A stretch of 64,000 bases of DNA from Acidimicrobiia bacterium (GTDB taxonomy: Bacteria > Actinomycetota > Acidimicrobiia > Spongiisociales > JAHEDJ01): NCBI GenBank assembly GCA_035471805.1, contig DATIPS010000054.1:1-64000 (forward strand). The letters are read 5' to 3'. A program made the translations under genes and the position numbers. Each line of letters starts with the position of its first letter. Within the stretch, counting starts at the first letter, position 1. Below, piece by piece: positions 9,319 to 18,128 of the stretch. The notes under the pieces are model-generated. The model was not told the origin of the DNA. It worked only from the letters and a program-made list of their open reading frames with translations, and searched no databases.

Positions 9319-9336
9319 CTCTTGGCTCCTATGGAT

Positions 9337-10359
9337 TCAGAGTCGGGAATGAAGGCGAGCTGCCTGCTCTGCAGCTTTGGCGCGCACTTCATCGGCATCG
9401 ACCCGCGTTGTCTTGCCATCTTCGAAAACGGTTTCGCCGTCGACCCTGACCTCGAGCGGCCGCACTCCCGGTGTGAAGGCGATGTGCCACGGGTCCATCG
9501 GCTCGTACGACCAGGTGACTTCATCGTTGCGAGCTTCCGGCATGATGTCCCAGCCGGTCTCCAACCACGACCAGGCACGATCGGGTCCGGCGGTGACATC
9601 GACGGACCGCTGCATGACGTAGGCGAGTCGGAACGATTCGATCACGTTGGCGCCGATACCGTCGGTGCCCAGCGCCACCGGGTTGGAGAACCGGGCGGGG
9701 TTGGCGTATCCGACGCCGTTGTTCAGGTTCGAACGCGGATTATGGAGAATCGTGCCGTGCAGATGATGCTCGGTCGGAAGGTGCACGCAATGGCTGAGCA
9801 GCCAGTTGTCGCGGGTCAGCCCTGCCAGCCGGGACGGCGCGTCCTTGTCTCCGATGCCCTCTGCCACATGAATGTGAACGCCGACGCCTAGGTCGTTCGC
9901 CAGATGAGCTGCGTGGCGCAGCGACTCATCCGAGCACGTGAAGGCGGCGTGGATCCCCACCAGGCCCTTGTTGCCCTCCTTGATGAACCGTTCGTTTTCG
10001 GCGAGGCCGCGCCTGGCTCCGTCGACGCCGTGGCGGTCGGTGATGCCGTAGGCCGGGAGAACCCGTACGCCGACTTCTGCGCAGGCTTCGGCGATCACGC
10101 TCAGGCTGCCTTCGATGGCGTTCGGCGACTCGTGGTGGTCGACTATCGCAGTGGTGCCGGCCTCCAGTGCCTCGACTGCACCGAGCATGGCCGACCAGCG
10201 AATCATCTCCAAGTCCAGGGCCGTATCGAGACGCCACCAGATTTGCTCGAGGATCGTCTGGAAGTCTGTCGGGGTCTTCGGGGGAGGAGGCATTCCTCTG
10301 GCCAGAGCCGAGTAGAGGTGGTGGTGGGCACAAACCAATCCGGGTGTAGTCGCTGCCAT
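9337..10359 (-). CDS. ssnA: SsnA-type aminohydrolase, N-terminally short
   Basis: This is an amidohydrolase-superfamily enzyme with metal-site motifs CAHHHLYSALARGM, DHHESPN, HIHVAEG and ALGTDGIG. It aligns by eye with E. coli SsnA from the first metal motif to the end. ATG 10359 is preceded by GAGAGGAG. The frame stays open upstream, but that stretch resembles no known N terminus. From 10359 the protein has 340 residues against about 440 in E. coli, with the HxH motif already at residue ~10. The N-terminal half of the usual beta-sandwich is therefore missing. The likely role is deamination of a purine or related heterocycle feeding the Mo hydroxylases; the substrate is unproven. It is divergent from ygfM. 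Confidence 0.8.
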   Translation of the reverse strand: MAATTPGLVCAHHHLYSALARGMPPPPKTPTDFQTILEQIWWRLDTALDLEMIRWSAMLGAVEALEAGTTAIVDHHESPNAIEGSLSVIAEACAEVGVRVLPAYGITDRHGVDGARRGLAENERFIKEGNKGLVGIHAAFTCSDESLRHAAHLANDLGVGVHIHVAEGIGDKDAPSRLAGLTRDNWLLSHCVHLPTEHHLHGTILHNPRSNLNNGVGYANPARFSNPVALGTDGIGANVIESFRLAYVMQRSVDVTAGPDRAWSWLETGWDIMPEARNDEVTWSYEPMDPWHIAFTPGVRPLEVRVDGETVFEDGKTTRVDADEVRAKAAEQAARLHSRL

Positions 10360-10574
10360 ATCGCTCCTCTCGGCTACCCAAGCTAGCGGGCCGGCTTCCT
10401 CGTTTCCCATCTCGCAGGGGAATCTCACCATTGAGCGCTGCCCGGCGCGCCGGGTGTGATCCGGAATGAGCGTGGCCGTCGGCAACTATCCTGGTTGAGT
10501 CTTCTTCCTGCTCCGGTCGTGTAGCTCCCGGCCCGGGCAGACGTGGAGCTTGTCGAGTGAATGCGGGGTATGGG

Positions 10575-11318
10575 ATGCGAACGATCACGATGTACCACAG
10601 GCCTACGAGCCTCGGTGAGGCGTTAGATCTCATGGCCAGGGAAGGAGTGAGTTCGGTAGTGGTGGCCGGCGGGACGGTCGTCAACTCGTCGCCTCATCCA
10701 CCGGACACAGAAGTCATCGATCTTCAAGCCATCTGCGGCAACACGATCGAGAACGAGAATGGCCGCCTGGTCATTGGCGCAATGACCCGGTTGCAGACCC
10801 TCGTTGAGAATCCGGCGGTTCCGTCGCTGCTGCGCGAGCTGACCTACCGTGAAGGTCCCAACACCCTCCGTAACGCCGCCACGATTGGCGGCACCGTGGC
10901 GGCGGGTGACCCCGACAGCGAGCTGCTGGCAGGTTTGCTGGTCTTCGAAGCAACGGTTCGAGTCGAGCACCAGGGCCGCACCTCGACTCTGCCGGTTGCG
11001 GATCTCCTCGCCGACCGGCGACTGATCGAAGGCGGGATCATCAGCTCGATCTCCGTCGCCACCGGCGGAACCACCGCCTCGGCCAGGACCGGGCGCACTC
11101 CCGCAGATGTTTCGATCGTTGCCGCAATCGGGCGATCTGCCGGTGACGGTGTGCTTCTGGCGCTGACCGGGGTTGCCGCCACGCCGATCCTCGCCACGCG
11201 CGAGACGATCGCACATCTCGATCCGTCCGGCGATTTTCGCGGTTCGGCCGATTATCGGATCGACCTTGCCGGGACCCTGGCCGGCCGAGTCTTCGATCAG
11301 TTGGGAGGTGTGGCGTGA
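10575..11318 (+). CDS. ygfM: FAD-binding subunit of a molybdenum hydroxylase (YgfM/XdhB type)
   Basis: The protein has about 247 residues and the CO-dehydrogenase/xanthine-dehydrogenase FAD fold. It opens MYHRPTSLGEALDLM, has the ADP-ribose loop VVAGGTVVN, then LRNAATIGGTVAAGDPDSEL, the flavin-binding TIGG segment. I chose ATG 10575; an in-frame GTG at 10557, 9 nt after GGAG, is an alternative. Its stop overlaps the xdhD start (GTGA). With xdhD it corresponds to the E. coli ygfM-xdhD pair. It should pass electrons from the Mo/Fe-S subunit to NAD or to YgfK. Confidence 0.88.
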   Translation: MRTITMYHRPTSLGEALDLMAREGVSSVVVAGGTVVNSSPHPPDTEVIDLQAICGNTIENENGRLVIGAMTRLQTLVENPAVPSLLRELTYREGPNTLRNAATIGGTVAAGDPDSELLAGLLVFEATVRVEHQGRTSTLPVADLLADRRLIEGGIISSISVATGGTTASARTGRTPADVSIVAAIGRSAGDGVLLALTGVAATPILATRETIAHLDPSGDFRGSADYRIDLAGTLAGRVFDQLGGVA

Positions 11319-14227
11319 AGATCGACCTGAGAGTGAACGGAATCGATCGATCCTTCGACTGCGCGCCACACGAGTCTCTTCGAGCTGTGCTTCGCCGGGA
11401 GGGCCTCTTCAGCGTTCGTTTCGGGGCCGAGACCGGCGAGACCGGGGCGGACGCCGTTCTGCTCGACGGCCGGTTGGTCTCCTCCGAGATCATGCTGGCC
11501 GCCCAGGCCGGTGGGCACAGCGTCGAGACCGTCGAAGGCCTGAACCCTGCACGGGGGCTTCATCCGATCCAGGAGGCCTTCGTCGCCTCGGGCGCCATCC
11601 AGTCGGGATACTCGACCCCGGCCATGATCCTCGCCGCCAAGGAGCTGCTCGACCGCAATCCTGATCCCACCGAGGTCGAGGTGCGGGATGCGTTATCCGG
11701 AATCCTCGATCGCGAGACCGGCTACCTGCGGCCGGTCCACGCCATCTTGCGGGCCGCGGCAATGCTGCGCGGTGAGGCGATCGCTCCGATTGAACCGGCG
11801 CTGATCGAACCCCTCGTCGAGCCCGATCAAGGGCCCGATTTCGGCGCAGTCGAGCGGTGGCTCGACCTTCCGCCGCTGGCTCCGAAGGTCATTCCGAGCC
11901 CCGACGTTCCCGAGACCCAGGTGGTCGGCAAGCCCGAGCGGAAGGTCGACGCCGTCAAGCTCGCCAAGGGTCATCCTGCGTTCGTAGACGACATCGAACT
12001 GCGCGGGATGCTCTACGCCAAGATGCTCTACAGCCCGCATGCCCATGCCCGGATCGTCGGTATAGACGACTCGCGCGCCCGGGCGCTTCCCGGCGTTCAT
12101 GCCGTTCTCCACCACGAGAACGTGGCCCGGGTCAGGTATGCCTCCGGCGGTCAGAGCTACCCGAATCCGCTCCCTTACGATCAGGTCAGCTTCGACAACA
12201 AGGTCAGGCACGTTGGAGACCGGGTCGCCGTGGTAGCCGCCGAGTCCATCGAGATCGCCGAGGAGGCCGTCTCTCTGATCGATGTCGAGTACGAAGTCCT
12301 GCCCGCGGTGTTCGACGAGAACGAGGCCATTTCCGGTCATGCGCCGATCATTCACGACGAACCCGACATGGAAGGTGCCTTCGACGCCGCTCGCAATATC
12401 GTCCAGCACATCGAAGCTGAGGTGGGGGACATCGAGGCCGGACTGGCCGGCGCGGATCACGTGTTCGAGCGGACCTTCCGGGTGCATCAGGTTCAGCAGG
12501 CGCCGATTGAGCCGCACATCGCCATCTCGTGGTTGGACAGCGATGAACGGCTCGTCATCCGGACCTCGACCCAGGTTCCTTTCCACGTCCGCCGGATGGT
12601 TGCCCCGCTGCTCGGCCTCCCCGTCCGGCAGGTGCGGATCATCAAGCCCCGCATCGGTGGTGGTTTCGGGGTGAAACAGGAGATGCTGATCGAGGATATC
12701 GTCGGCCATCTGACCCTTGCCACCGGGCGCCCCGTGCGCCTCGAACTGAACCGGCAGGAAGAGTTCGTCTCGAGTCGAACACGACATCCGCAGACGATCA
12801 CGTTCACGACGGGTGTCAAGAGCGACGGAACCCTGGTCGCTCAGAGAATGCGGACCGTGGCCAACACCGGCCCCTACGGGACGCACGCACTGACGGTACA
12901 GATGGTCAGCGGGCTGCGCGGTCTGAGTTCCTACAACTCCCCGAACAAGAAGTTCGACTGTGACGTGGCCTACACCAATGTTCCCGTCGCCGGCGCGTAC
13001 CGCGGTTACGGCGCGCCGCAGGCGCTGTTTGCCCTCGAGTCGCACATGGAGGACATTGCGACGGCGCTCGGGATGGATGTTCTCGAGTTCAGACGCAAGA
13101 ACTGGACCAAGGTCGGCGATCCGCTGGACGTGGCGGCCGAGCTCGGCGAAGGGGCGGCCGAGATGAAGTTCATTCCCGTGGTCACCTCCAGCGGGATGGA
13201 TGAGTGTGTTGCCCAGGGACAGCGCGCCGTTGGGTGGCATCGCCGCTACGACCCCGAATGGGTGAGTCCGAGCGATCGTCCCCACATCCGGCGTGGCATC
13301 GGCTTCGCGATGTGTATGCACGGGAGCGCCATTTCCGGACTCGATATGGGCGGTGCGAGTCTCAAGATCAACGACGACGGATCGTTCAACCTCCTCATTG
13401 GAGCCACCGATCTCGGTACCGGAGCCGACACGATCCTGGCGCAGATCGCGGCAGAGGTGCTGGGCGTGCCGACTGAGGAGATAATCGTCTATGCCGCCGA
13501 CACCGACATGACGCCGTTCGATGTGGGTGCCTATGCCTCGAGCACCACCTATGTGTCGGGCATGGCCGTCAAGAAAGCCGCCGACGAAGTCCACCGGCAG
13601 ATCGTCACCCGGGCTGCGTTGATGCTCGATGTCGACTCCCCCGGCGAAATCGTCCTGCGCGACCGGGCGGCCTTTGCCACGGATGGACGCTCGGTGACTC
13701 TGGCGGAGGTGGCGTTGCATTCGCTTCACCAGGACGATCAGCACCAGATCATGGCCACCGCGTCCTATGTCGCCCCGGATTCCCCGCCACCGTATGCCGC
13801 ACAGTTCGCCGAGGTGGAGGTGGATGTGGAAACCGGACAGGTCACCGTCTACGCACTCGTGATGGCGGTCGACTGCGGAGTACCGATCAATCCCATGACT
13901 TCGGCGGGACAGGTAGAAGGGGGGATGGTTCAGGCACTCGGATACGGCCACTGTGAGGAAATGGCTCTCGACGAGGACGGGCGGATGGTCAATGCCCGGT
14001 TCGGACCGTACAAGCTCTATCGCAGCGACGAGATGCCCCGGATCGAGGCATACCTGGTGCAGACAATGGAGAAATCGGGTCCGTTTGGGGCCAAGGCGAT
14101 CGCTGAAATCCCCAAGGACGGGGTGGCGCCGGCGATTCGCAACGCGATCTTCAATGCAACGACGGTCGCCATCGACAACATTCCGTTCACGCCCGAGCGG
14201 GTGTGGCGGGCTTTGCAGGACCGCTGA
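11315..14227 (+). CDS. xdhD: XdhD-type molybdenum hydroxylase with a degenerate, cysteine-free ferredoxin domain
   Basis: The 970-residue protein fuses a 2Fe-2S ferredoxin-type domain (about 1-155) to a large Mo-pterin catalytic domain. Catalytic features include GGGFGVKQE near 447, the GAYRGYGAPQ pterin loop, and GPFGAKAIAEIP near 921, which supplies the active-site Glu. The ferredoxin region keeps the fold text (SGYSTPAMILAAKELLDRNPDPTE) but every cluster cysteine is replaced: SVRFGAETGETGADAV where CxxxxCGxC is expected, QSGYS for QCGFC, GILDRETGY for LCRCTGY. As I recall it, E. coli XdhD shows the same loss. It probably hydroxylates purines or related compounds with a Se-Mo cofactor. It overlaps ygfM by 4 bp. 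Confidence 0.92.
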   Translation: MKIDLRVNGIDRSFDCAPHESLRAVLRREGLFSVRFGAETGETGADAVLLDGRLVSSEIMLAAQAGGHSVETVEGLNPARGLHPIQEAFVASGAIQSGYSTPAMILAAKELLDRNPDPTEVEVRDALSGILDRETGYLRPVHAILRAAAMLRGEAIAPIEPALIEPLVEPDQGPDFGAVERWLDLPPLAPKVIPSPDVPETQVVGKPERKVDAVKLAKGHPAFVDDIELRGMLYAKMLYSPHAHARIVGIDDSRARALPGVHAVLHHENVARVRYASGGQSYPNPLPYDQVSFDNKVRHVGDRVAVVAAESIEIAEEAVSLIDVEYEVLPAVFDENEAISGHAPIIHDEPDMEGAFDAARNIVQHIEAEVGDIEAGLAGADHVFERTFRVHQVQQAPIEPHIAISWLDSDERLVIRTSTQVPFHVRRMVAPLLGLPVRQVRIIKPRIGGGFGVKQEMLIEDIVGHLTLATGRPVRLELNRQEEFVSSRTRHPQTITFTTGVKSDGTLVAQRMRTVANTGPYGTHALTVQMVSGLRGLSSYNSPNKKFDCDVAYTNVPVAGAYRGYGAPQALFALESHMEDIATALGMDVLEFRRKNWTKVGDPLDVAAELGEGAAEMKFIPVVTSSGMDECVAQGQRAVGWHRRYDPEWVSPSDRPHIRRGIGFAMCMHGSAISGLDMGGASLKINDDGSFNLLIGATDLGTGADTILAQIAAEVLGVPTEEIIVYAADTDMTPFDVGAYASSTTYVSGMAVKKAADEVHRQIVTRAALMLDVDSPGEIVLRDRAAFATDGRSVTLAEVALHSLHQDDQHQIMATASYVAPDSPPPYAAQFAEVEVDVETGQVTVYALVMAVDCGVPINPMTSAGQVEGGMVQALGYGHCEEMALDEDGRMVNARFGPYKLYRSDEMPRIEAYLVQTMEKSGPFGAKAIAEIPKDGVAPAIRNAIFNATTVAIDNIPFTPERVWRALQDR

Positions 14228-14232
14228 CTCCC

Positions 14233-15024
14233 GTGACCTCAGGAGACAACGCCCGGGTGCTGAGCGAGCTGGCTGCCGCAGTGGAGAGCGGTCGTCCGGT
14301 AGCTCTGGCCACCGTCGTCCAAACCCGGCGTTCGGTTCCGCGCAGAGCGGGCACCAAGATGCTGGTCTTCGGCGACGGCCGTACCGTGGGCACGGTCGGC
14401 GGCGGAGCGATGGAGGCGGCGGTCATCGAGGAGGCACTCGCCGCCATCGCGACAGGCACCAATAGTCTGTTGGAATACGATCTCTTGAATCCCGCCGACG
14501 GGGATCCTGGGATCTGCGGCGGCGAAGTGAAGATCTACCTGGAGCCCTATATGCCACCTCACACGGTCTATGTCATCGGCTGTGGCCACGTCGGTCGCAG
14601 TGTGGTCGATCTGGCCCACTGGCTCGGCTACCGGACGATCGCGGTCGACGATCGTGAGGACCTGGTATCGGAAGAGGCGTTGCCGAACGCCGACGTACGG
14701 TTCAACGGGTCGGTGGACCAAGCCGTGGCCGAATATCCGATTTCCGTCGACTCGTCGATCGTGGTCGTGACCAGGAGCACCGATCTCGATGTTGCCGCCC
14801 TGCCGCACCTGGTGGGTTCGGCGGCCCGTTACGTCGGCGTGATGGGTAGCGCCACCCGCTGGCGAACGACCCGGGACCGTCTGATCAGGGCGGGAGTGCC
14901 TGTTGAAAGCCTCGACCGTGTGCATTCGCCGATCGGCATAGAAGTTGGCGCCGAGACCCTCGAAGAGATCGCCGTCTCCATTCTGTCTGAGATCATCAAG
15001 GTCAACCGGACGGTCGGGGTCTAG
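14233..15024 (+). CDS. XdhC/CoxI-family molybdenum hydroxylase maturation factor
   Basis: The protein has about 263 residues. The N-terminal XdhC_CoxI domain has TVVQTRRSVPRRAGTKM and TVGGGAMEAAV. A C-terminal Rossmann domain begins YVIGCGHVGRSVVDLA and includes YVGVMGSATRWRTTRDRL. XdhC proteins bind Mo cofactor, help insert the terminal sulfido (or selenido) ligand and deliver the cofactor to the apoenzyme. I prefer GTG 14233, just after the xdhD stop; a GTG at 14203 inside xdhD is possible. The 3' end overlaps the yqeB start (TAGTG). Its place between xdhD and yqeB supports a job in loading this enzyme. Confidence 0.85.
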   Translation: MTSGDNARVLSELAAAVESGRPVALATVVQTRRSVPRRAGTKMLVFGDGRTVGTVGGGAMEAAVIEEALAAIATGTNSLLEYDLLNPADGDPGICGGEVKIYLEPYMPPHTVYVIGCGHVGRSVVDLAHWLGYRTIAVDDREDLVSEEALPNADVRFNGSVDQAVAEYPISVDSSIVVVTRSTDLDVAALPHLVGSAARYVGVMGSATRWRTTRDRLIRAGVPVESLDRVHSPIGIEVGAETLEEIAVSILSEIIKVNRTVGV

Positions 15025-15824
15025 TGCTCTTCGGTGAGCACCCGATCGTCGTCCGTGGTGGCGGTGATCTCGCCACCGGCGTCGTGTATCGATTGTGGCG
15101 TGCCGGGTTCCCGGTCGTAGTCACGGAGCTCGCCCGTCCGCTGACGATCCGGCGCACGGTGGCCGTTTCCTCCGCGGTATCCGAGGGAGAGTTTCGAGTT
15201 GAAGGCCTCACGGCAGTCCGCGTCGACTCGGCCGCCGGCGCCGTCGCGACGGCCCTGAGCGGTCGGGTTCCCGTACTGGTCGATTCAGGACTTCCCGAGT
15301 TACCGGACCGTCCGTTCGCCGTGATCGACGCCCGGCTGGCAAAACGAAACATCGATACGTCGATCGGCGACGCACCGCTGGTCGTGGGCCTGGGGCCCGG
15401 GTTCAGCGCCGGGTTGGACTGCCACGCGGTCGTGGAGACGATGCGAGGCCACCGTCTCGGTCGGGTGATCCTCGACGGCTCGGCCGCCCCGGACACCGGT
15501 GTGCCGGGGGTAGTCGGCGGAGAGTCCGAGAAGCGGGTGGTGCGTGCATCGACCTCGGGCACGCTGGTGTGGCGGGTGGCCATCGGCGACGCAGCCCACG
15601 CCGGTGAGGTGCTCGGCGAGATAGGCGGCGAGGCCATCGAGGCACCGCTCAGCGGAGTTGTCCGCGGCCTGCTGTCCGAGGGTGAGACGGTACGGGGGCT
15701 CAAGATCGCCGACATCGATCCCCGGGCGGATGCATCCGCGTGTTTCGAGATCTCCGACAAGTCGCTGGCAGTAGGCGGGGGAGTTCTGGAGGCCGTGCTG
15801 GCGTGGCTGGGCCGGAAGGGATGA
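15024..15824 (+). CDS. yqeB: YqeB-type selenium-dependent molybdenum hydroxylase accessory protein (EF2563 family)
   Basis: The 266-residue protein opens with the family's VVRGGGDLATGVVYRLWRAG Rossmann loop, then VLVDSGLPELPDRPFAVIDARLAK and VVGLGPGFSAG. The C-terminal third looks like a lipoyl/biotinyl-type beta barrel (VLGEIGGEAIEAPLSGVVRGL). Members occur almost only in genomes with Se-dependent Mo hydroxylases and are held to act in maturation of the labile selenium cofactor. The start is GTG 15024 overlapping the previous stop by one base; the stop overlaps yqeC by 4 bp. Confidence 0.9.
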   Translation: MLFGEHPIVVRGGGDLATGVVYRLWRAGFPVVVTELARPLTIRRTVAVSSAVSEGEFRVEGLTAVRVDSAAGAVATALSGRVPVLVDSGLPELPDRPFAVIDARLAKRNIDTSIGDAPLVVGLGPGFSAGLDCHAVVETMRGHRLGRVILDGSAAPDTGVPGVVGGESEKRVVRASTSGTLVWRVAIGDAAHAGEVLGEIGGEAIEAPLSGVVRGLLSEGETVRGLKIADIDPRADASACFEISDKSLAVGGGVLEAVLAWLGRKG

Positions 15825-16525
15825 CCCTGGCCGGGCAGCTGGGGGTCCGGCAGCGCGAACTCATTGCGCTGGTCGGGGGCGGAGGGAAGTCGACCCTCAT
15901 GTTTCGGCTCGGCGCCGAACTCGCCGCAGGAGGCCGGCGCGTGATACTGACGACCACAACGAAGATGGGCCGCAGCCAGATCGAGGCGGTTCCGAACGTG
16001 TGCGATTCGATCGATGGCACTCTGGCGAGTCGGCCGCAACCGGGTCCGATCATGCTGGTGACCGGTGGGGATTCACACAAGGTCACGGGTCCGCGACCGG
16101 AGGAACTGGACACGCTGGCACGCCACCCCCTTGTCGACTTCGTGGTCGTGGAAGCCGACGGCGCGCACGGCAGGCCACTCAAAGCTCCGGCCGCGCACGA
16201 ACCGGTTGTGCCGTCGTCGACGACGATGGTCGTGATCGCCATGGGCATCGATGCTGTGGGGGGGAGGCTGATGGACGTTGCTCACCGGGTTGAGCGTGCC
16301 GTTGCGTTCACGGGCTTCGACCCCGATCGAGTCATGACGCCGGAGGATTGCGCACTTGTCCTGAGCCATCCGGAGGGTGCCCTCCGCAAAGCGCCCGCCG
16401 GAGCCAGGGTGGTGGTGGCATTGACCAAGGTGACCGGCGATTCGGCAGGCACGGCAGAGAGGGTTCGCCGCGCGTTGGCCGGCCATCCGGCGATCGACGA
16501 TGTGGTTGCGATCCGGGCTCGATGA
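15821..16525 (+). CDS. yqeC: YqeC-type selenium cofactor biosynthesis protein
   Basis: The 234-residue protein has a P-loop-like GGGGKSTLMFRLGAELA near residue 19, then VILTTTTKMG, and VVVEADGAHGRPLKAPAAHE, the Walker-B-like family signature. YqeC is a marker of selenium-dependent molybdenum hydroxylases and probably an NTP-using factor in their cofactor assembly. ATG 15821 overlaps the yqeB stop (ATGA). The MocA-like YgfJ nucleotidyltransferase usually found in such clusters is not in this window, so it may lie elsewhere or be dispensable. Confidence 0.9.
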   Translation: MTLAGQLGVRQRELIALVGGGGKSTLMFRLGAELAAGGRRVILTTTTKMGRSQIEAVPNVCDSIDGTLASRPQPGPIMLVTGGDSHKVTGPRPEELDTLARHPLVDFVVVEADGAHGRPLKAPAAHEPVVPSSTTMVVIAMGIDAVGGRLMDVAHRVERAVAFTGFDPDRVMTPEDCALVLSHPEGALRKAPAGARVVVALTKVTGDSAGTAERVRRALAGHPAIDDVVAIRAR

Positions 16526-16577
16526 ACCAGGTCTGTCGGCGTGGTCCCGGCCGGTCGGCGGCGCTACCGTCAGTTCC

Positions 16578-18128
16578 ATGGTTTGGGAACCGGAAGTGGA
16601 ACAGCTCCGCCGGCGAAAGGAAATGGCCGAAGAGCTCGGCGGAGAAGAGCGCGTTGCCCGACACAGGGCATCGGGCAAACTCACGGTCAGGGAGCGGATC
16701 CGGGCGCTCGTCGACGAGGGTTCGTTCCGTGAGGTGGGTTCGACGGCCGGCTTCGCCGCGTACGGGGACGACGGCGAGCTGGTCGAGTTCGTCCCGGCGA
16801 ACTTCGTATTCGGCCGTGCCGAGATCGACGGCCGGCCGGTGGTGGTAGCAGGCGACGACTTCACGGTCAGAGGTGGTTCCTCGGACGCGGCAATCTGGAG
16901 GAAAGCCGTGTATGCGGAGCAGCTGGCCCGGGAACTCAAGCTTCCAATCATCCGGCTCGTGGACGGTTCGAGCGGCGGAGGGAGCGTCAAGTCCTACCAC
17001 GACATTGGACGCACCTATGTCCCGCCGCTGCCGGGTTGGGCGGATCAGACGGCCCTGCTCTCGGAGGTCCCGGTAGTAGCAGCCGCGCTCGGCTCGGTCG
17101 CCGGACTGGGCGCGGCCCGGGTGGCGGCCAGCCACTTCTCCCTCATGGTTGAAGGCACGTCGCAGATCTTCACCGCCGGCCCGCCGGTCGTCGCATACGC
17201 AACCCACGAGGACGTAGATAAGGAGCAGTTGGGGGGCGTTGAGATTCACGGAGTGAACGGCACCGTCGACAACGTTGCCCGTTCTGAGGAGGAAGCCTTC
17301 TGGCAGATCAGGGCCTTCCTCTCCTTCCTTCCCCGTCATGTCGGGCAACCGGCTCCACGCCGGACATCGACAGACGATCCGGCACGACGCGAAGAGCGGC
17401 TGCTGTCGGTCATACCCCGGAACCGCCGGGCGGGCTACGACCCGTTCGATCTGATCCAGATGATCGTCGACACCGAGTCCCTGTTCGTGATCGGGTCGGG
17501 CTGGGGACAGTCGGTGGTTACCGGATTGGCGCGCCTCGATGGCCATCCGGTCGGAGTGCTGGCTTCTGACCCGAACCAGCTCGGCGGGACGCTGACCGCG
17601 GACGGCTCCGACAAGCTGAGGAGGTTCGTCGACCTGTGCGACACCTTCCACCTTCCCCTGGTCAATCTCGTCGACCAGCCGGGGTTCGCCGTTGGAGTGC
17701 AGGCCGAGGGCGAGGCGACCATCCGCCGCGGGGTCACCGCGATTGCCGCCCTCTACCAGTTGTCCGTGCCCGTGTTCACCGTGATTCTGCGTCGTGCTTT
17801 CGGCGTCGCCGGGGCGGCGCTGGTCGACAGGGGAGAGCCCGACGTTCGAGTCGCCTGGCCGAGCGGAGATTGGGGGTCGCTACCTCTGGAAGGCGGAGTG
17901 GAAGCGGCTTACCGGAGGGTTCTCGCCGACTCCGATGATCCCGATGCGCTGCGAGACGAGTTGCTGGCCGGCTTCGAGGCGATTCGGTCACCCTTCCGCA
18001 CGGCCGACGCGTTCGATATCGAGGAGATCATCGACCCGCGCGATACACGTCCGATCCTGTGTGAATGGGTGAATCTGGTGTGGGACACGATCGAGCCGGG
18101 GCCTCGAACACGCGGTTACAGGCCCTAG
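16578..18128 (+). CDS. Acyl-CoA carboxylase carboxyltransferase (beta) subunit
   Basis: The 516-residue protein has two crotonase-fold carboxyltransferase domains. The first has ASGKLTVRERIRALVDEGSF, the biotin-side loop IIRLVDGSSGGGSVKSY and the GAARVAASHFSLM segment. The second has PNQLGGTLTADGSDKLRRFVDLCD and VDQPGFAVGVQAEG, where the acyl-CoA site lies. It is of the propionyl-/methylcrotonyl-CoA carboxylase type. No biotin carboxylase or BCCP gene adjoins it, so the partner must be elsewhere. It starts 52 bp after yqeC on the same strand. Its stop directly abuts the stop of the convergent xanthine dehydrogenase gene. Substrate unknown. Confidence 0.88.
   Translation: MVWEPEVEQLRRRKEMAEELGGEERVARHRASGKLTVRERIRALVDEGSFREVGSTAGFAAYGDDGELVEFVPANFVFGRAEIDGRPVVVAGDDFTVRGGSSDAAIWRKAVYAEQLARELKLPIIRLVDGSSGGGSVKSYHDIGRTYVPPLPGWADQTALLSEVPVVAAALGSVAGLGAARVAASHFSLMVEGTSQIFTAGPPVVAYATHEDVDKEQLGGVEIHGVNGTVDNVARSEEEAFWQIRAFLSFLPRHVGQPAPRRTSTDDPARREERLLSVIPRNRRAGYDPFDLIQMIVDTESLFVIGSGWGQSVVTGLARLDGHPVGVLASDPNQLGGTLTADGSDKLRRFVDLCDTFHLPLVNLVDQPGFAVGVQAEGEATIRRGVTAIAALYQLSVPVFTVILRRAFGVAGAALVDRGEPDVRVAWPSGDWGSLPLEGGVEAAYRRVLADSDDPDALRDELLAGFEAIRSPFRTADAFDIEEIIDPRDTRPILCEWVNLVWDTIEPGPRTRGYRP

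Noticed and set aside
11693-13951. A 752-codon open frame on the minus strand.
   Set aside because: It lies wholly inside the plus-strand xdhD gene, whose protein matches a known family throughout. The antisense frame has no recognisable domain and reflects GC-rich codon bias.
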